This document shows positions 16,484 to 28,638 of a stretch of DNA of 64,000 nt, piece after piece. The stretch covers positions 1 to 64,000 of the forward strand of contig JBGAGT010000003.1 of assembly GCA_044226535.1 (NCBI GenBank). Direction: 5' to 3'. A model generated the notes under the pieces. That model was not told the DNA's origin. It saw nothing but the letters and a program-made list of their open reading frames with translations, and made no database searches. Numbering within the stretch: position 1 is the first letter of the stretch; every line of letters begins with the position of its first letter. The DNA comes from VBCG01 sp044226535 (GTDB taxonomy: Bacteria > Pseudomonadota > Gammaproteobacteria > Burkholderiales > Casimicrobiaceae). The translations under genes and the position numbers were made by a program.

Positions 16484-19023
16484 ACACGCTCGCGCTCGCC
16501 TGGCGGATGCTGCTGCGCGACCTTCGCGCGCGCGAGCTCGACGTGCTGGTCGTGGCCATCGTGCTGGCGGTGGCGAGCGTGGGGACGGTGGGATTCTTCG
16601 CCGACCGCGTGCGCTCGGCGCTGACGCGCGAGGCCAACATCCTGATGGGCGCCGATGCGATCGTCTCGGGCGACCGCCCGCTGCCGGAGGTCTTCGCCGC
16701 GCAGGCCGCGCAGCGCGGCCTCGCGGTCTCGCCGGTGGTGCGCTTCGGCAGCATGGTCGCGCGCCAGGGCGGCGACGCCGCGCCGATGCTGGCCACGGTG
16801 AAGGCTGTCGCCGGCAACTATCCGCTGCGCGGCGCGATCATGGTGCGCGGCGGCAGCGGCGATGGGGTGGAAGGCGGCGGCGGTGCCGTCGCGGCCGTGG
16901 GCCGCGTGGCGCAGGGCGTGCCGCCGCCGGGCGTCGCCTGGCCCGACGTCCGCCTCGCCGAGCGGCTGGGTCTCGAGCCCGGAAGCCGCATCACCCTGGG
17001 CGATGCGAGCTTCGCGGTGGGCGAGATCGTCGTGCAGGAACCGGAGGTCGCCGCGGGGTTGCTGAACAGCGGCGCGCGGGTGCTGATCAATGCGCAGGAC
17101 CTCGCCGCCACGCATCTGCTGCAGCCGGGCAACCGCGCGACCTTCCGCCTGATGGTCGCCGACGACGGCCGCGCGGCGCGCCTCGAGGACTACCTCGCCT
17201 TCGTGCGCGAAAGCCTCACGCCCGGCCAGCGCGTCGAGAGCGTGCGCGACGTGCAGCCCGAGGTGCGCCAGACGCTCGAGCGCGCGGAGAAGTTCCTGGC
17301 GCTCGCCTCGCTGGTGGCGGTGATGCTGTCGGCGGTTGCCATCGCGCTCGCCGCCACGCGCTACCTGCGGCGGCACCTCGACAGCGCCGCGATCCTCAAG
17401 ACGCTGGGTGCGTCGCGTGCACGCAGCTTCGCGGTGTTCGCCCTGCAATTCCTGATCGTGGGCATCGTTGCCGGCGCGCTCGGCCTGCTGCTGGCGTTGG
17501 CCGGCCAGGCGCTGCTGGCGCGCGTGCTGCAGGCGATCGCCTCGGCCGAGCTGCCTCCGCCCGCGGCGGCGCCGGGCGTGGTCGCCTTCGCAGTGGGCCT
17601 CGCCACGCTGCTCGGCTTCGCGCTCCCGCCGCTCGTCACGCTCGCCGCCACCACGCCGCTGCGCGTGCTGCGCCGCGACCTGCCGCGGCCGCGCGCCTGG
17701 GGGCTTGCCGCCTACGCGCTCGGCGCCGCGGTGTTCGCCGCGCTCATCGCCTGGCAGGTGCGCGACGCGACCATGTCCGCGGTGGCGCTGGGCGGCATCG
17801 CCGCGCTGCTCGCGACCTCGGCGCTCGCCGCCGCGCTGGTGATCGTGGCGTTGAAACGCCTGCCGCGGCGCGGCGTGTCGTGGCGCTTCGGGCTCGCCAA
17901 CCTCGCGCGAAGGCCCCTGGCCTCGAGCCTGCAGGTCGGCGCGCTGGCGATGGGCCTGATGGCGCTGCTGCTGCTGACGGTGGTGCGCGGCGACCTCCTG
18001 CGCAACTGGCGCGCGAGCATCCCCGCCGACGCGCCCAATCATTTCATCGTCAACGTGCTGCCCGACCAGGTGCGCGAGGTCGAGGCCTCGATGCGCGAGG
18101 TCGCCGGCAAGGACCTGCCGCTGTACCCGATGGTGCGCGGACGATTGACCGAGGTGAACGGCAAGCCCTTCGACACGGCGCGTTTCGGCGACACGCGCGC
18201 GCGGCGCCTCGCCGAGCGCGAGTTCAACCTGTCCGCACTCGCCACATTGCCGCCCACCAACCGCGTCGTCGCGGGGGCCTTCTGGTCGCCGGAAGGTGGG
18301 CCGGACGCGGGCCTTTCGCTCGAGGAAGGGCTCGCGAAGCAGCTCGAGCTCGCGCTTGGCGACACCCTCACCTTCGACGTCGCGGGCACGCCGCTGACCG
18401 CGCGCGTGACGAGCCTCCGCAAGGTCGACTGGGACAGCTTCCAGCCCAACTTCTTCACGCTGTTCGCGCCGCACGCGCTCGACGGCCTGCCCACCTCGTA
18501 CCTGGGCGCCGTGCGGGTGCCCGAGACGCCGCAGGGCGCCGCCTGGGTGGCGTCGCTGGTGTCGCGCAATCCCAACGTGCTGCTGATCGACGTGGGCGAC
18601 GTGCTGCGCCAGGTGCAGTCGATCATGGACCAGGTGTCGCGCGCCGTCGAATTCGTGTTCCTGTTCACGCTGGCCGGCGGCCTGCTCGTGCTGCAGGCGG
18701 CGATCGCGTCCACGCAGGACGCGCGCCGCTTCGACGCCGCCGTGCTGCGCACGCTCGGCGCCTCGCGACGTCAGCTCAACGCCGCGCAGCTCGCCGAGTT
18801 CGTGCTGCTGGGCGCGCTTGCGGGGCTGATCGCCGCCGCGGGTGCCTCGCTCACGGGCTGGGCGCTGGCGACGCGCGTGTTCGAGGTGCGCTACAGCTTC
18901 AACGGCATGCTGTGGATCTGGGCCGTCGCGGGCGGTGCGCTGGCCGTCGCGCTCGCGGGCTGGCTGGGGACGCGCGACACGCTCGCGCGGCCGCCGGTGG
19001 AGGTGCTGCGCGCGCTGGGCTGA
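16480..19023 (+). CDS. ybbP: FtsX-like ABC permease, YbbP type
   Basis: 847-residue permease with two FtsX-like units. An N-terminal helix (about 18-42) precedes a large periplasmic domain. Three helices (about 270-410) carry SLVAVMLSAVAIALAATRYL, and after a middle pair of helices comes a second periplasmic domain. The C-terminal FtsX block includes RRFDAAVLRTLGASRRQL. It begins at a GTG overlapping the ybbA TGA. E. coli YbbP is about 800 residues. Downstream is the palindromic repeat cluster and then the convergent NatB-like gene. Confidence 0.88.
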   Translation: MNTLALAWRMLLRDLRARELDVLVVAIVLAVASVGTVGFFADRVRSALTREANILMGADAIVSGDRPLPEVFAAQAAQRGLAVSPVVRFGSMVARQGGDAAPMLATVKAVAGNYPLRGAIMVRGGSGDGVEGGGGAVAAVGRVAQGVPPPGVAWPDVRLAERLGLEPGSRITLGDASFAVGEIVVQEPEVAAGLLNSGARVLINAQDLAATHLLQPGNRATFRLMVADDGRAARLEDYLAFVRESLTPGQRVESVRDVQPEVRQTLERAEKFLALASLVAVMLSAVAIALAATRYLRRHLDSAAILKTLGASRARSFAVFALQFLIVGIVAGALGLLLALAGQALLARVLQAIASAELPPPAAAPGVVAFAVGLATLLGFALPPLVTLAATTPLRVLRRDLPRPRAWGLAAYALGAAVFAALIAWQVRDATMSAVALGGIAALLATSALAAALVIVALKRLPRRGVSWRFGLANLARRPLASSLQVGALAMGLMALLLLTVVRGDLLRNWRASIPADAPNHFIVNVLPDQVREVEASMREVAGKDLPLYPMVRGRLTEVNGKPFDTARFGDTRARRLAEREFNLSALATLPPTNRVVAGAFWSPEGGPDAGLSLEEGLAKQLELALGDTLTFDVAGTPLTARVTSLRKVDWDSFQPNFFTLFAPHALDGLPTSYLGAVRVPETPQGAAWVASLVSRNPNVLLIDVGDVLRQVQSIMDQVSRAVEFVFLFTLAGGLLVLQAAIASTQDARRFDAAVLRTLGASRRQLNAAQLAEFVLLGALAGLIAAAGASLTGWALATRVFEVRYSFNGMLWIWAVAGGALAVALAGWLGTRDTLARPPVEVLRALG

Positions 19024-19130
19024 GTATCGCCGTCATCCCCGCGCAGGCGGGGACCCACGTCATCCCCGCGCAAGTATCGCCGTCATCCCCGCGCAAGCAC
19101 CGCGGTCATCCCCGCGCAAGCGGGGACCCA
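19022..19130. repeat. Cluster of palindromic repeats, two intact and two truncated
   Basis: Between the convergent ybbP and natB stops. Intact copies of CGTCATCCCCGCGCAAGCGG followed by GGACCCA lie at 19031-19057 (one substitution) and 19105-19130. Half copies lacking the GCGGGGACCCA arm lie at 19059-19073 and 19081-19097. The string AGTATCGCCGTCATCCCCGC occurs twice, at about 19023 and 19073, showing a duplication of about 50 bp. Same family as 116-142. It may act as a bidirectional transcription end. Confidence 0.85.
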
Positions 19131-19134
19131 CGCG

Positions 19135-20307
19135 TCACTTGCCCGCCAGCACCGCCTCGCGCGACCAGTTGCGCGAGAAGGCGTAGAGCGCGAGTGCCGC
19201 GATGGCGAGCGGCACGATCGCCGACTGCGCGATGTCGACCGCCGAGGGGATGTCGCCGCGCAGCACGCGGTTGAGCAGCGCGTACTGGCCCGCGATGGGG
19301 ACGTACGCCAGCCACTCGGGCTCCTTGCGCTGCAGGAACATCTGCATGGTCGGCACGATCGACGACACGAACAGCAGGAGCTGGGCGTTTGCCTGCGCCT
19401 CGCGGATGGTGCGCCCGCGGCTTCCCAGCCACAGCAGCAGCGCCGGGAACATCGCGCACAGCGGCAGCAGGATGGCGATGAAGCGCCCGAGGTCGGGCGC
19501 GCTGAACAGGAAGGGGATGCCCACCGCGGGCAGCGGCGCGAAGGCGAGCGTCAGGTAGAAGCCGCCCAGCGTCACGACCACCACGCCCAGCACGAACAGC
19601 GCGAGGCTCAACCACTTGCCGATGGCGATTTCCAGCGTCGTCGCAGGGGTCATCAGCAGGGGCTCGAGCGAGCTCCGCTCGCGCTCGCCGGCGGTGGCGT
19701 CGAGCGCGAAGGCCATGCCGCCCATGATGGTGGCGAATAGCCCGTAGAAGGCCACCAGGAACAGCACCAGCGCGCCCGACTGGCGGGGCGTCGCGAGGTT
19801 GACCTCGCGCAGCTCGAGCGGGTTGGCGACGCTGGGCGCGATGCCGCGCATGATGAGCCGCTGCTGCCCCCACTGCCTCGCGTAGTTGCGCAGGAGCTGC
19901 TGCGCCTCGCCGATGGCCGCTTGGGCGCGGTCGCGCGAGCGGTCGAAGGTCAGCGTCACCGTTCCCGCGCGGCCGTCAGCGACGGCGGCCTCGAAGCCGG
20001 GGTCGATCACCAGCACGGCGTCGAGGTCGCCGCCGCGGATGCGCGCCTCGTAGTCCGCGGGCGCCTCGAGGATCGTCACCTGCTGGCGCTTCAGCCAGTC
20101 CACCAACGCCGGCGCGTGCGCGGCGCCGATCACCGGCAGCGAGATCTGGCGCGACTTCTCGGCCTGGCTCGCGATCAGGTTGAAGATCAGCATCAGGAAG
20201 ATCGGCCCGGCCAGCGCCGCCGACACCATGGTGGTGATCAGCGTGCGGCGGTCGCGCGAAACGTCGACGACCTCCTTGCGCGCGATGGCGAGGACGCGCT
20301 TCAGCAT
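19135..20307 (-). CDS. ABC-2 type permease, NatB-like
   Basis: 390-residue ABC-2 permease of the NatB (sodium exporter) type. The N terminus MLKRVLAIARKEVVDVSRDR runs into a first helix, followed by a large extracytoplasmic domain (about 45-185). A C-terminal set of about five helices includes ALVLFLVAFYGLFATIMGG and GERERSSLEPLLMTP, the latter a conserved cytoplasmic block. Works with the ATPase encoded upstream. The substrate is unknown; sodium is only the family namesake. Confidence 0.85.
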   Translation of the reverse strand: MLKRVLAIARKEVVDVSRDRRTLITTMVSAALAGPIFLMLIFNLIASQAEKSRQISLPVIGAAHAPALVDWLKRQQVTILEAPADYEARIRGGDLDAVLVIDPGFEAAVADGRAGTVTLTFDRSRDRAQAAIGEAQQLLRNYARQWGQQRLIMRGIAPSVANPLELREVNLATPRQSGALVLFLVAFYGLFATIMGGMAFALDATAGERERSSLEPLLMTPATTLEIAIGKWLSLALFVLGVVVVTLGGFYLTLAFAPLPAVGIPFLFSAPDLGRFIAILLPLCAMFPALLLWLGSRGRTIREAQANAQLLLFVSSIVPTMQMFLQRKEPEWLAYVPIAGQYALLNRVLRGDIPSAVDIAQSAIVPLAIAALALYAFSRNWSREAVLAGK

Positions 20308-20368
20308 GGCCGCGCAACTCCGATGGTGTGCCCGGCATCGCCGAAGCGCCGGGTGCCGGTGGCTGCGC

Positions 20369-21108
<740 letters not shown>

Positions 21109-21112
<4 letters not shown>

Positions 21113-22608
21113 GGACGCGGTCCCATGCGGTCGGGCCACAGCAGCGGCGGCCGCGTGGCGGCAAGGAAGTCGACGCAGGACGAGGACAGCTTGTCGAAGC
21201 CCGCGGCGTCGACGAACTGGCCGATGAGCCGCGGCGCGCAGGCGCGCGACGACACGATGTGGCCGACGCCCGGCGCCACGATCGACCTGGCGTGCGACAG
21301 GGTCTTCGCCACCGCCTCGGCATTCGAAGGCGGCGTGACGGGGTCGAGGCCGCCCGACAGCAGCAGCACCGGGACGTCGCTCGTCACCGGCGTCACTGCC
21401 TGCGACGGGAACTTGCCGCGCGGCCACACGCTGCACACGCGGATGATGTCGTCGACGACCGGGGCCGAGGACAGGTCCTTCAGCGCCGCCGCGCGGCGCT
21501 CGGGCGTGATGCGCGGCACGTCCTCGGTGCAGGTCACCGAGTAGTGCAGCGCGGCGTTGAGCGTGTCGAAGGCCTTGTCGTCGAAGCTCGACATCATGGC
21601 CGCGAGCGGGGCGAAGTCGCCGGCGCGCGCGCGGCCGATGATCTCGGGCAGCATGGCGGCGGTCTCGGGCTGGTAGACGACGGGCTGCAGCGCGGCGACG
21701 ACGGCGTCGAAGGTCACGCGGATGCTGCGCGTCTCACCGGTGCGCGGCATCTGCAGCGTCACCTCGCGCCCCTCGCCGAGCGCTGCGCGGAGGTCCGCCA
21801 GCGCGTCGCCGAGGCGGGGATGCGCGGCCTTGCAGGCAGGCGAGGCCGCGCAGCCGTCGACGACGGCGCGCAGCGCGCGCTCGCGCGACGGCCACACGTC
21901 CAGCGTGATCACCATCGAGGGCGTCGCGACGCCGTCGAGGACCACGCTGCGGACCACCTCGGGATGCGCGCGCAGGTATTCCTGCGCCACGCGCGTGCCG
22001 TAGCTGCCGCCCCACAGGTTGACGCGCGGGTAGGCGAGGGCGCGGCGCACGTCCTCGAGGTCGGCGATCGTCGCTGCGGTGGTGTACTGGGTGAGGTCGA
22101 CGCCGCGGCTGGCGAGCTCGGCGACGCAGGCCTTGGCCTTGGGCAGCGGGTCGGTCTCGAGCGCGTCGGCGAGGTCGCGCTCGGGCTCGAAGGCCTTGCA
22201 GTCGAGCGGCGCCGAGCGCCCGGTGCCGCGCTGGTCCACCAGCACGATGTCGCGCGTGGTGCGCACGTCGGACAGCAGCGCGGCGAAGTCGGCGATCGAC
22301 GAGGCGGACTGGCCGGGCCCGCCGGCGAGGATGAACAGCGGGTCGGGCCTGGGCGACAGCGTGTTCGCCGGCAGCACCACGATCGACAGGCCGATCCTGC
22401 GGCTGTCGGCGCGGTCGCGGTTCTCGGGGACCTCGAGGGTCGCGCATTGCACCGTCTGCGCGAGCTTGGGGATATGGCAGTCGGAGAGCGTGACGCTGCG
22501 CGCGGGCACGTCCCCGCTCCCGCAACCGGCGGTGAGCAGCGCCGCGAGCGCCGAGACGACGAAGGTGCACGCGGCCGTTGCGCGCCTGGGCCCGGGGAAT
22601 CGCGACAT
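21109..22608 (-). CDS. TAP-like alpha/beta hydrolase lipoprotein
   Basis: 499 residues from ATG 22608 (another ATG lies 6 codons upstream). The N terminus SALAALLTAGC carries a lipobox, so the protein is probably a lipoprotein facing the periplasm. Alpha/beta-hydrolase features are LAGGPGQSA (oxyanion region), VDQRGTGRSAPLDC, the nucleophile elbow GGSYGTRVAQ, the acid in GGLDPVTPP and the histidine in GVGHIVSSRACAP; the last two belong to the C-terminal TAP-like domain. Relatives include tripeptidyl aminopeptidases and proline iminopeptidases. The substrate is unknown. Coupled to a NatAB-like exporter. Confidence 0.85.
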
Positions 22609-22726
22609 GGGCGCGGATGGTAGCAAACCGCGCCACCGCCGCGTCGCGCGGCGCGACCAAGCGCCGCCGACGCGCGGCGAGCGGGCCGTGGGGCCGACGG
22701 CCTGCGTCCCGGCGCGGACCGCGGTC

Positions 22727-22732
22727 TATACT
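22727..22732 (+). promoter_or_regulatory. -10 element close to the kynA start
   Basis: TATACT ends 9 bases before the kynA ATG, and there is no Shine-Dalgarno in between. If used, the transcript would begin at or within 2-3 bases of the ATG, i.e. be leaderless. No strong -35 is visible. Confidence 0.35.
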
Positions 22733-22741
22733 GCCCCCAGC

Positions 22742-23599
22742 ATGGCGCTCGAACCGGGCATCGTCACCGACCTCGCCGGCCGGCTGACGTATGGCGAGTA
22801 CCTCTGCCTCGAGCGCCTGCTCGACGCGCAGCGTCCGCGCGCGAGCGACGGCGCGGGCGCGCCGCTGCACGACGAGATGCTGTTCATCATCCAGCACCAG
22901 ACCTCGGAGCTGTGGATGAAGCTCATGATCCACGAGCTCCGCGCCGCGGTCGCCCACGTGCGCGCCGACCGCCTGCAGCCCAACTTCAAGATCCTGGCGC
23001 GGGTCAAGCAGATCCAGCGCCAGCTCTTCGAGCAATGGGCCGTGCTGGAGACGCTCACGCCCTCGGAGTACGACGCGCTGCGCCCCGCGCTGGCCTCGTC
23101 CTCGGGCTTCCAGTCGGCGCAGTACCGCGCCATCGAGTTCCTGCTGGGCAACAAGGACGCGGCCATGCTCGACGCCTTCCGCCACGACCCGCCCACCCAC
23201 GCGATGCTGGCGGCGCTATTCGAGGCGCCGTCGCTGTACGACGAGTTCATCCGCCACCTCGCGCGGCGCGGGCTGCCGGTGCCGCAGGACCTCGTCGCGC
23301 GCGACGTGCGGCAGCGCCATGTGCGCGACGCGCGGCTCGCCGAGGTGTTCCGCATCGTCTACGAGGACCCTGCGCGCTGGTGGGACGCCTACGACATGTG
23401 CGAGAAGCTGGTCGACGTCGAGGAGAGCTTCCAGCTCTGGCGCTTCCGCCACATGAAGACCGTGGAGCGCATCATCGGCCACAAGCGCGGCACCGGAGGC
23501 TCGTCGGGCGTCAACTACCTGCGGGGTGCCCTCGACGTCGCCTTCTTCCCCGAGCTCATCGACGTGCGCTCGCTGATCGGCGCCGCGCCGGCGCGGTAG
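22742..23599 (+). CDS. kynA: Tryptophan 2,3-dioxygenase
   Basis: Haem enzyme opening the tryptophan indole ring to N-formylkynurenine, the first step of the kynurenine pathway. The 285 residues carry the family blocks LTYGEYLCLERLL, DEMLFIIQHQTSELWMKL (haem-pocket histidine), KILARVKQIQRQL, SSGFQSAQYRAIEFLLGNK, FRHMKTVERIIG (proximal haem histidine) and GTGGSSGVNYL. kynU follows 6 bases later. The kynurenine formamidase gene kynB, often first in such operons, is absent from the neighbourhood. Unlinked formamidase or spontaneous hydrolysis would be needed. Confidence 0.95.
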   Translation: MALEPGIVTDLAGRLTYGEYLCLERLLDAQRPRASDGAGAPLHDEMLFIIQHQTSELWMKLMIHELRAAVAHVRADRLQPNFKILARVKQIQRQLFEQWAVLETLTPSEYDALRPALASSSGFQSAQYRAIEFLLGNKDAAMLDAFRHDPPTHAMLAALFEAPSLYDEFIRHLARRGLPVPQDLVARDVRQRHVRDARLAEVFRIVYEDPARWWDAYDMCEKLVDVEESFQLWRFRHMKTVERIIGHKRGTGGSSGVNYLRGALDVAFFPELIDVRSLIGAAPAR

Positions 23600-23605
23600 G
23601 CGCGC

Positions 23606-24889
23606 ATGCACGCCGACAGCCCGGGCGCCGCAGGCGCCGCCGCCGTGGCCGACCGCGCCACGGCCACCGGCGCCGCCATCGGGGCCGCGGTCGCCGCGCT
23701 GCCGCCTGGCCCCCTCGAGGAATCCGCGGTGCAGCGTCACCTGGCGCCGCTGTTCGCGCGCCACCGCGCCGCGATGGGCGGGCGCGTCTACCTCGCCAAC
23801 CACTCGCTCGGCCGGCCGCTCGACGCCATGCGCGACGACGTCGCGGAGGGGCTCGAGGCCTGGTACGCCGGCATGGGCGGCGCTTGGGATGCCTGGATGG
23901 CCGAATGCGACGCATATCGCGCGCGCTATGCCGGCCTGATCGGCGCGGCGCGCGCCGACTGCGTGGTGCCAAAGACCAGCGCGGGCCAGGGCCTTCGCGC
24001 GGTGATCAACGCGCTGCCGGGCGTGCCGCGCGTGGTCGCCACCCGCGGCGAGTTCGATTCGCTCGACATGGTGCTGCGCGTCTACGCCGAGCGCCGGCGC
24101 ATCGCGCTCGACCTCGTCGCCGCGGGCCCCGACGGCCGCTTCCGCTGCGAGGACATCGCCGCCGCCATCATGCCCGGCGTGTCGCTGGTGGTGGTGAGCG
24201 AGGTGATGTTCGCCACCGGCCAGCGCCTCGCCGGTATCGCCGGCATCGTCGCGGCGGCGCATGCGGTGGGTGCGCGCGTGCTGGTGGACGTCTACCATTC
24301 GCTCGGCGTGGTCCCGGTCGACGTCGCGGCGGCGGGCGTCGACTTCGCCGTGGGCGGTGCCTACAAGTACCTGCGCGGCGGGCCCGGGGCCTGCTTCCTG
24401 TATGTCGCGCCGCAGGTGCTCGAGGCGGGCCTCGTGCCGCTCGACACCGGCTGGTTCGCCAAGGAGGCACCGTTCAGCTACGCGCGGCCCGAGCCGCCGC
24501 GCTTCGGCGCCGGCGGCGACGCCTGGCTCGAGTCGACGCCGCCCGTGCTCACCTGGTACCAGGCGCGCGCAGGCGCGCGGTTCGTGCAGGCGCTCGGCGT
24601 CGCGCGGCTGCGCGAGCATTCGCTGCGGATGCTGGGATTGCTGCGCGAGGCCTTGTCCGCGCGCGGCCTGGCGTCGCGCGGTGGCGACGATGCCCACGGT
24701 GCGTTCCTGGTGGTCGAGCGCGCCGATGCGGGCCCGCTCGCCCGCCGGCTGGCGGACGCCGGGGTGCTCGCGGACGCGCGGGGGACCGCGCTGCGCCTGT
24801 GCCCCGACGTGCTCAGCACCCGGGACGAGCTCGCCCACGCGGCCTCGGTGCTGGCGGGATTGGCCGGCCGCGCGAGCGTCAGTGCGTGA
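23606..24889 (+). CDS. kynU: Kynureninase-like class V aminotransferase-fold enzyme
   Basis: Predicted PLP enzyme cleaving kynurenine to anthranilate and alanine, inferred from fold and from position right after kynA. The 427-residue product has VYLANHSLGRPLDAM near 61, a PLP-facing aspartate in VDVYHSLGVVPVD, and the Schiff-base lysine in GGAYKYLRGGPG. Compared with well-known kynureninases, the substrate-side segments are diverged (FDSLDMVL in place of the usual NFPTDLYI-type segment), so another kynurenine-like substrate is possible. The first 30 residues are Ala-rich and may not be conserved. The 3' end overlaps the convergent DUF2970 gene by 11 bases. Confidence 0.72.
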   Translation: MHADSPGAAGAAAVADRATATGAAIGAAVAALPPGPLEESAVQRHLAPLFARHRAAMGGRVYLANHSLGRPLDAMRDDVAEGLEAWYAGMGGAWDAWMAECDAYRARYAGLIGAARADCVVPKTSAGQGLRAVINALPGVPRVVATRGEFDSLDMVLRVYAERRRIALDLVAAGPDGRFRCEDIAAAIMPGVSLVVVSEVMFATGQRLAGIAGIVAAAHAVGARVLVDVYHSLGVVPVDVAAAGVDFAVGGAYKYLRGGPGACFLYVAPQVLEAGLVPLDTGWFAKEAPFSYARPEPPRFGAGGDAWLESTPPVLTWYQARAGARFVQALGVARLREHSLRMLGLLREALSARGLASRGGDDAHGAFLVVERADAGPLARRLADAGVLADARGTALRLCPDVLSTRDELAHAASVLAGLAGRASVSA

Positions 24890-25121
24890 TCGCGCGGACC
24901 AGCAGCAGCAGGCCCACCACCAGCAGCGCCGCGCAGCCCACGCCGATGACGATGAGGTGCAGCGGGTTGAGCGACACGGCGTCGCGGCGCATGTCGCCGC
25001 CCTTGCGCACGCCGAAGAAGCTCCACAGCACGGCGGCCAGTGTCTGCCCGAAGGTGGCGCGGGTTGGGGGTGGCGTGGGCTCCTCGACGGCGGGGTGGTG
25101 CGGTCGCACGGGATCGGTCAT
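24879..25121 (-). CDS. DUF2970 small membrane protein
   Basis: 80-residue protein starting at ATG 25121. The N terminus is Pro-rich, then VLWSFFGVRKGGDMRRDAVSLNPLH, then one membrane helix (IVIGVGCAALLVVGLLLLV). This matches DUF2970, a betaproteobacterial family of unknown function. It overlaps the kynU 3' end by 11 bases on the opposite strand and is divergent from clpB. Confidence 0.8.
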   Translation of the reverse strand: MTDPVRPHHPAVEEPTPPPTRATFGQTLAAVLWSFFGVRKGGDMRRDAVSLNPLHLIVIGVGCAALLVVGLLLLVRAITH

Positions 25122-25170
25122 GGGGCTACCATAGCATGGCGCGCGGCGCGCGAAAAAGACGGGGAAAGCC

Positions 25171-25220
25171 GTTGAAAAGAGGCCCTTTCTCCCCATTTCC
25201 CGGATAACGACACGGTTATC
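25171..25220 (+). promoter_or_regulatory. Sigma-32-like heat-shock promoter and leader hairpin
   Basis: GTTGAAA at 25171-25177, a 13-base spacer, and CCCCATTT at 25191-25198 match the sigma-32 consensus (CTTGAAA, 11-16, CCCCATNT) at nearly every position. Downstream, GATAAC (25203-25208) and GTTATC (25215-25220) form a 6-bp hairpin just before the clpB ATG at 25226. No Shine-Dalgarno is apparent. Confidence 0.85.
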
Positions 25221-25225
25221 GACCC

Positions 25226-27817
<2,592 letters not shown>

Positions 27818-27844
27818 CGCGCGCGCGGCACGCGCCGCCGGCGA

Positions 27845-28372
27845 TCAGCCCGTGGTGCGGATGGTGATGGTGCAGAACGCGCCCGGCTGGAGTGACGTGC
27901 CGACGGCACAATCGGTCTCCGGGACGCTGACGTACGAGTTCCAGCCGTTCGGCGAATAGTCGATCAGCGTGAGCGTGGCGGGCGCCGCCCCGACGTTGGT
28001 GACGCGCACGTAGCCGACGAAGTAGCCGCTGAGGCTCGAAGGGTGCGACACCAGCGCGAGTTGCGCCTCGGGGAAGGCCGCCTGCGCGCGCCCGATCCAC
28101 GCCGCGTCCTGTGCGAGCGGGGCGAGTGCGCCGGCGACCAGCGCGAGACCCAGCCACGACACGAGCCGCCCGCCCGAGCGGCTGCGCCGCAGCGCGAGCC
28201 AGGCCACGGCACCGATCCCCAGCGCAATCATCGCCGTGAGCGCCGGGCTCAGCGGGACGGTGGCGCCGGTGAAATCGACCTGCAGCACGGGGGGAACGCC
28301 CTGGGCGGAAGCCATGGGGGCGGCGAGCAGCGCCAGGACCGAGGCGGTGGCGCGGGCAATCGTCTGCTGCAT
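27845..28372 (-). CDS. Exported protein with internal exosortase-H-type sorting signal
   Basis: 175-residue protein. The ATG at 28372 is preceded by GGGAG (28379-28384 region, minus strand). A signal peptide (about 1-23) is followed by VPLSPALTAMIALGIGAVAW (39-58) and then LRRSR. That is a short motif, a hydrophobic segment and a basic cluster, like an IPTL-CTERM sorting signal but in the middle of the protein. A C-terminal beta-rich domain (about 100-175) has cysteines in ETDCAVG and GAFCTI. The layout resembles the family I recall as midcut-by-XrtH. No exosortase gene is in this window, so processing would depend on an unlinked enzyme. Confidence 0.6.
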   Translation of the reverse strand: MQQTIARATASVLALLAAPMASAQGVPPVLQVDFTGATVPLSPALTAMIALGIGAVAWLALRRSRSGGRLVSWLGLALVAGALAPLAQDAAWIGRAQAAFPEAQLALVSHPSSLSGYFVGYVRVTNVGAAPATLTLIDYSPNGWNSYVSVPETDCAVGTSLQPGAFCTITIRTTG

Positions 28373-28538
28373 GGCACATCTCCCGGCGGAGGGGGTACGG
28401 AAGGACGGTGGCACGTTCCGCCGAAGGGCGCAAGGCGAAGAATCGACAGTGCGTGCAACGGGCACCCGGTGCCGACACGGCGGCTCCCCCGCAGGGGACG
28501 CGTCCTTCCGCTGGGCCGGTCGAACCGCCGCGTGGCGC

Positions 28539-28570
28539 TTGACATTCAAATGAGAATGATTATCATTTGT
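28539..28570 (+). promoter_or_regulatory. Fur-box-overlapped promoter
   Basis: A consensus -35 TTGACA (28539-28544) and -10 TATCAT (28561-28566) with 16-base spacing. The interrupted palindrome CAAATGAGAATGATTATCATTTG, read as CAAATGA at 28547-28553 and TCATTTG at 28563-28569 around a central GATTAT, covers the spacer and -10. It matches the 19-base Fur consensus at about 14 positions from 28552. Fur with iron should therefore block polymerase here. Confidence 0.85.
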
Positions 28571-28638
28571 CCATCCCCCGCGCCGCACGGCCCCGGGACC
28601 GCAGCCCGCGCCAACCGACGCCCCGCAGGAGATCCACG

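Noticed and set aside
28373..28538. Small ORFs in the gap between the exosortase-H-type protein and the Fur promoter
   Set aside because: No ribosome site, no conserved-looking peptide; best read as untranslated leader and promoter DNA.
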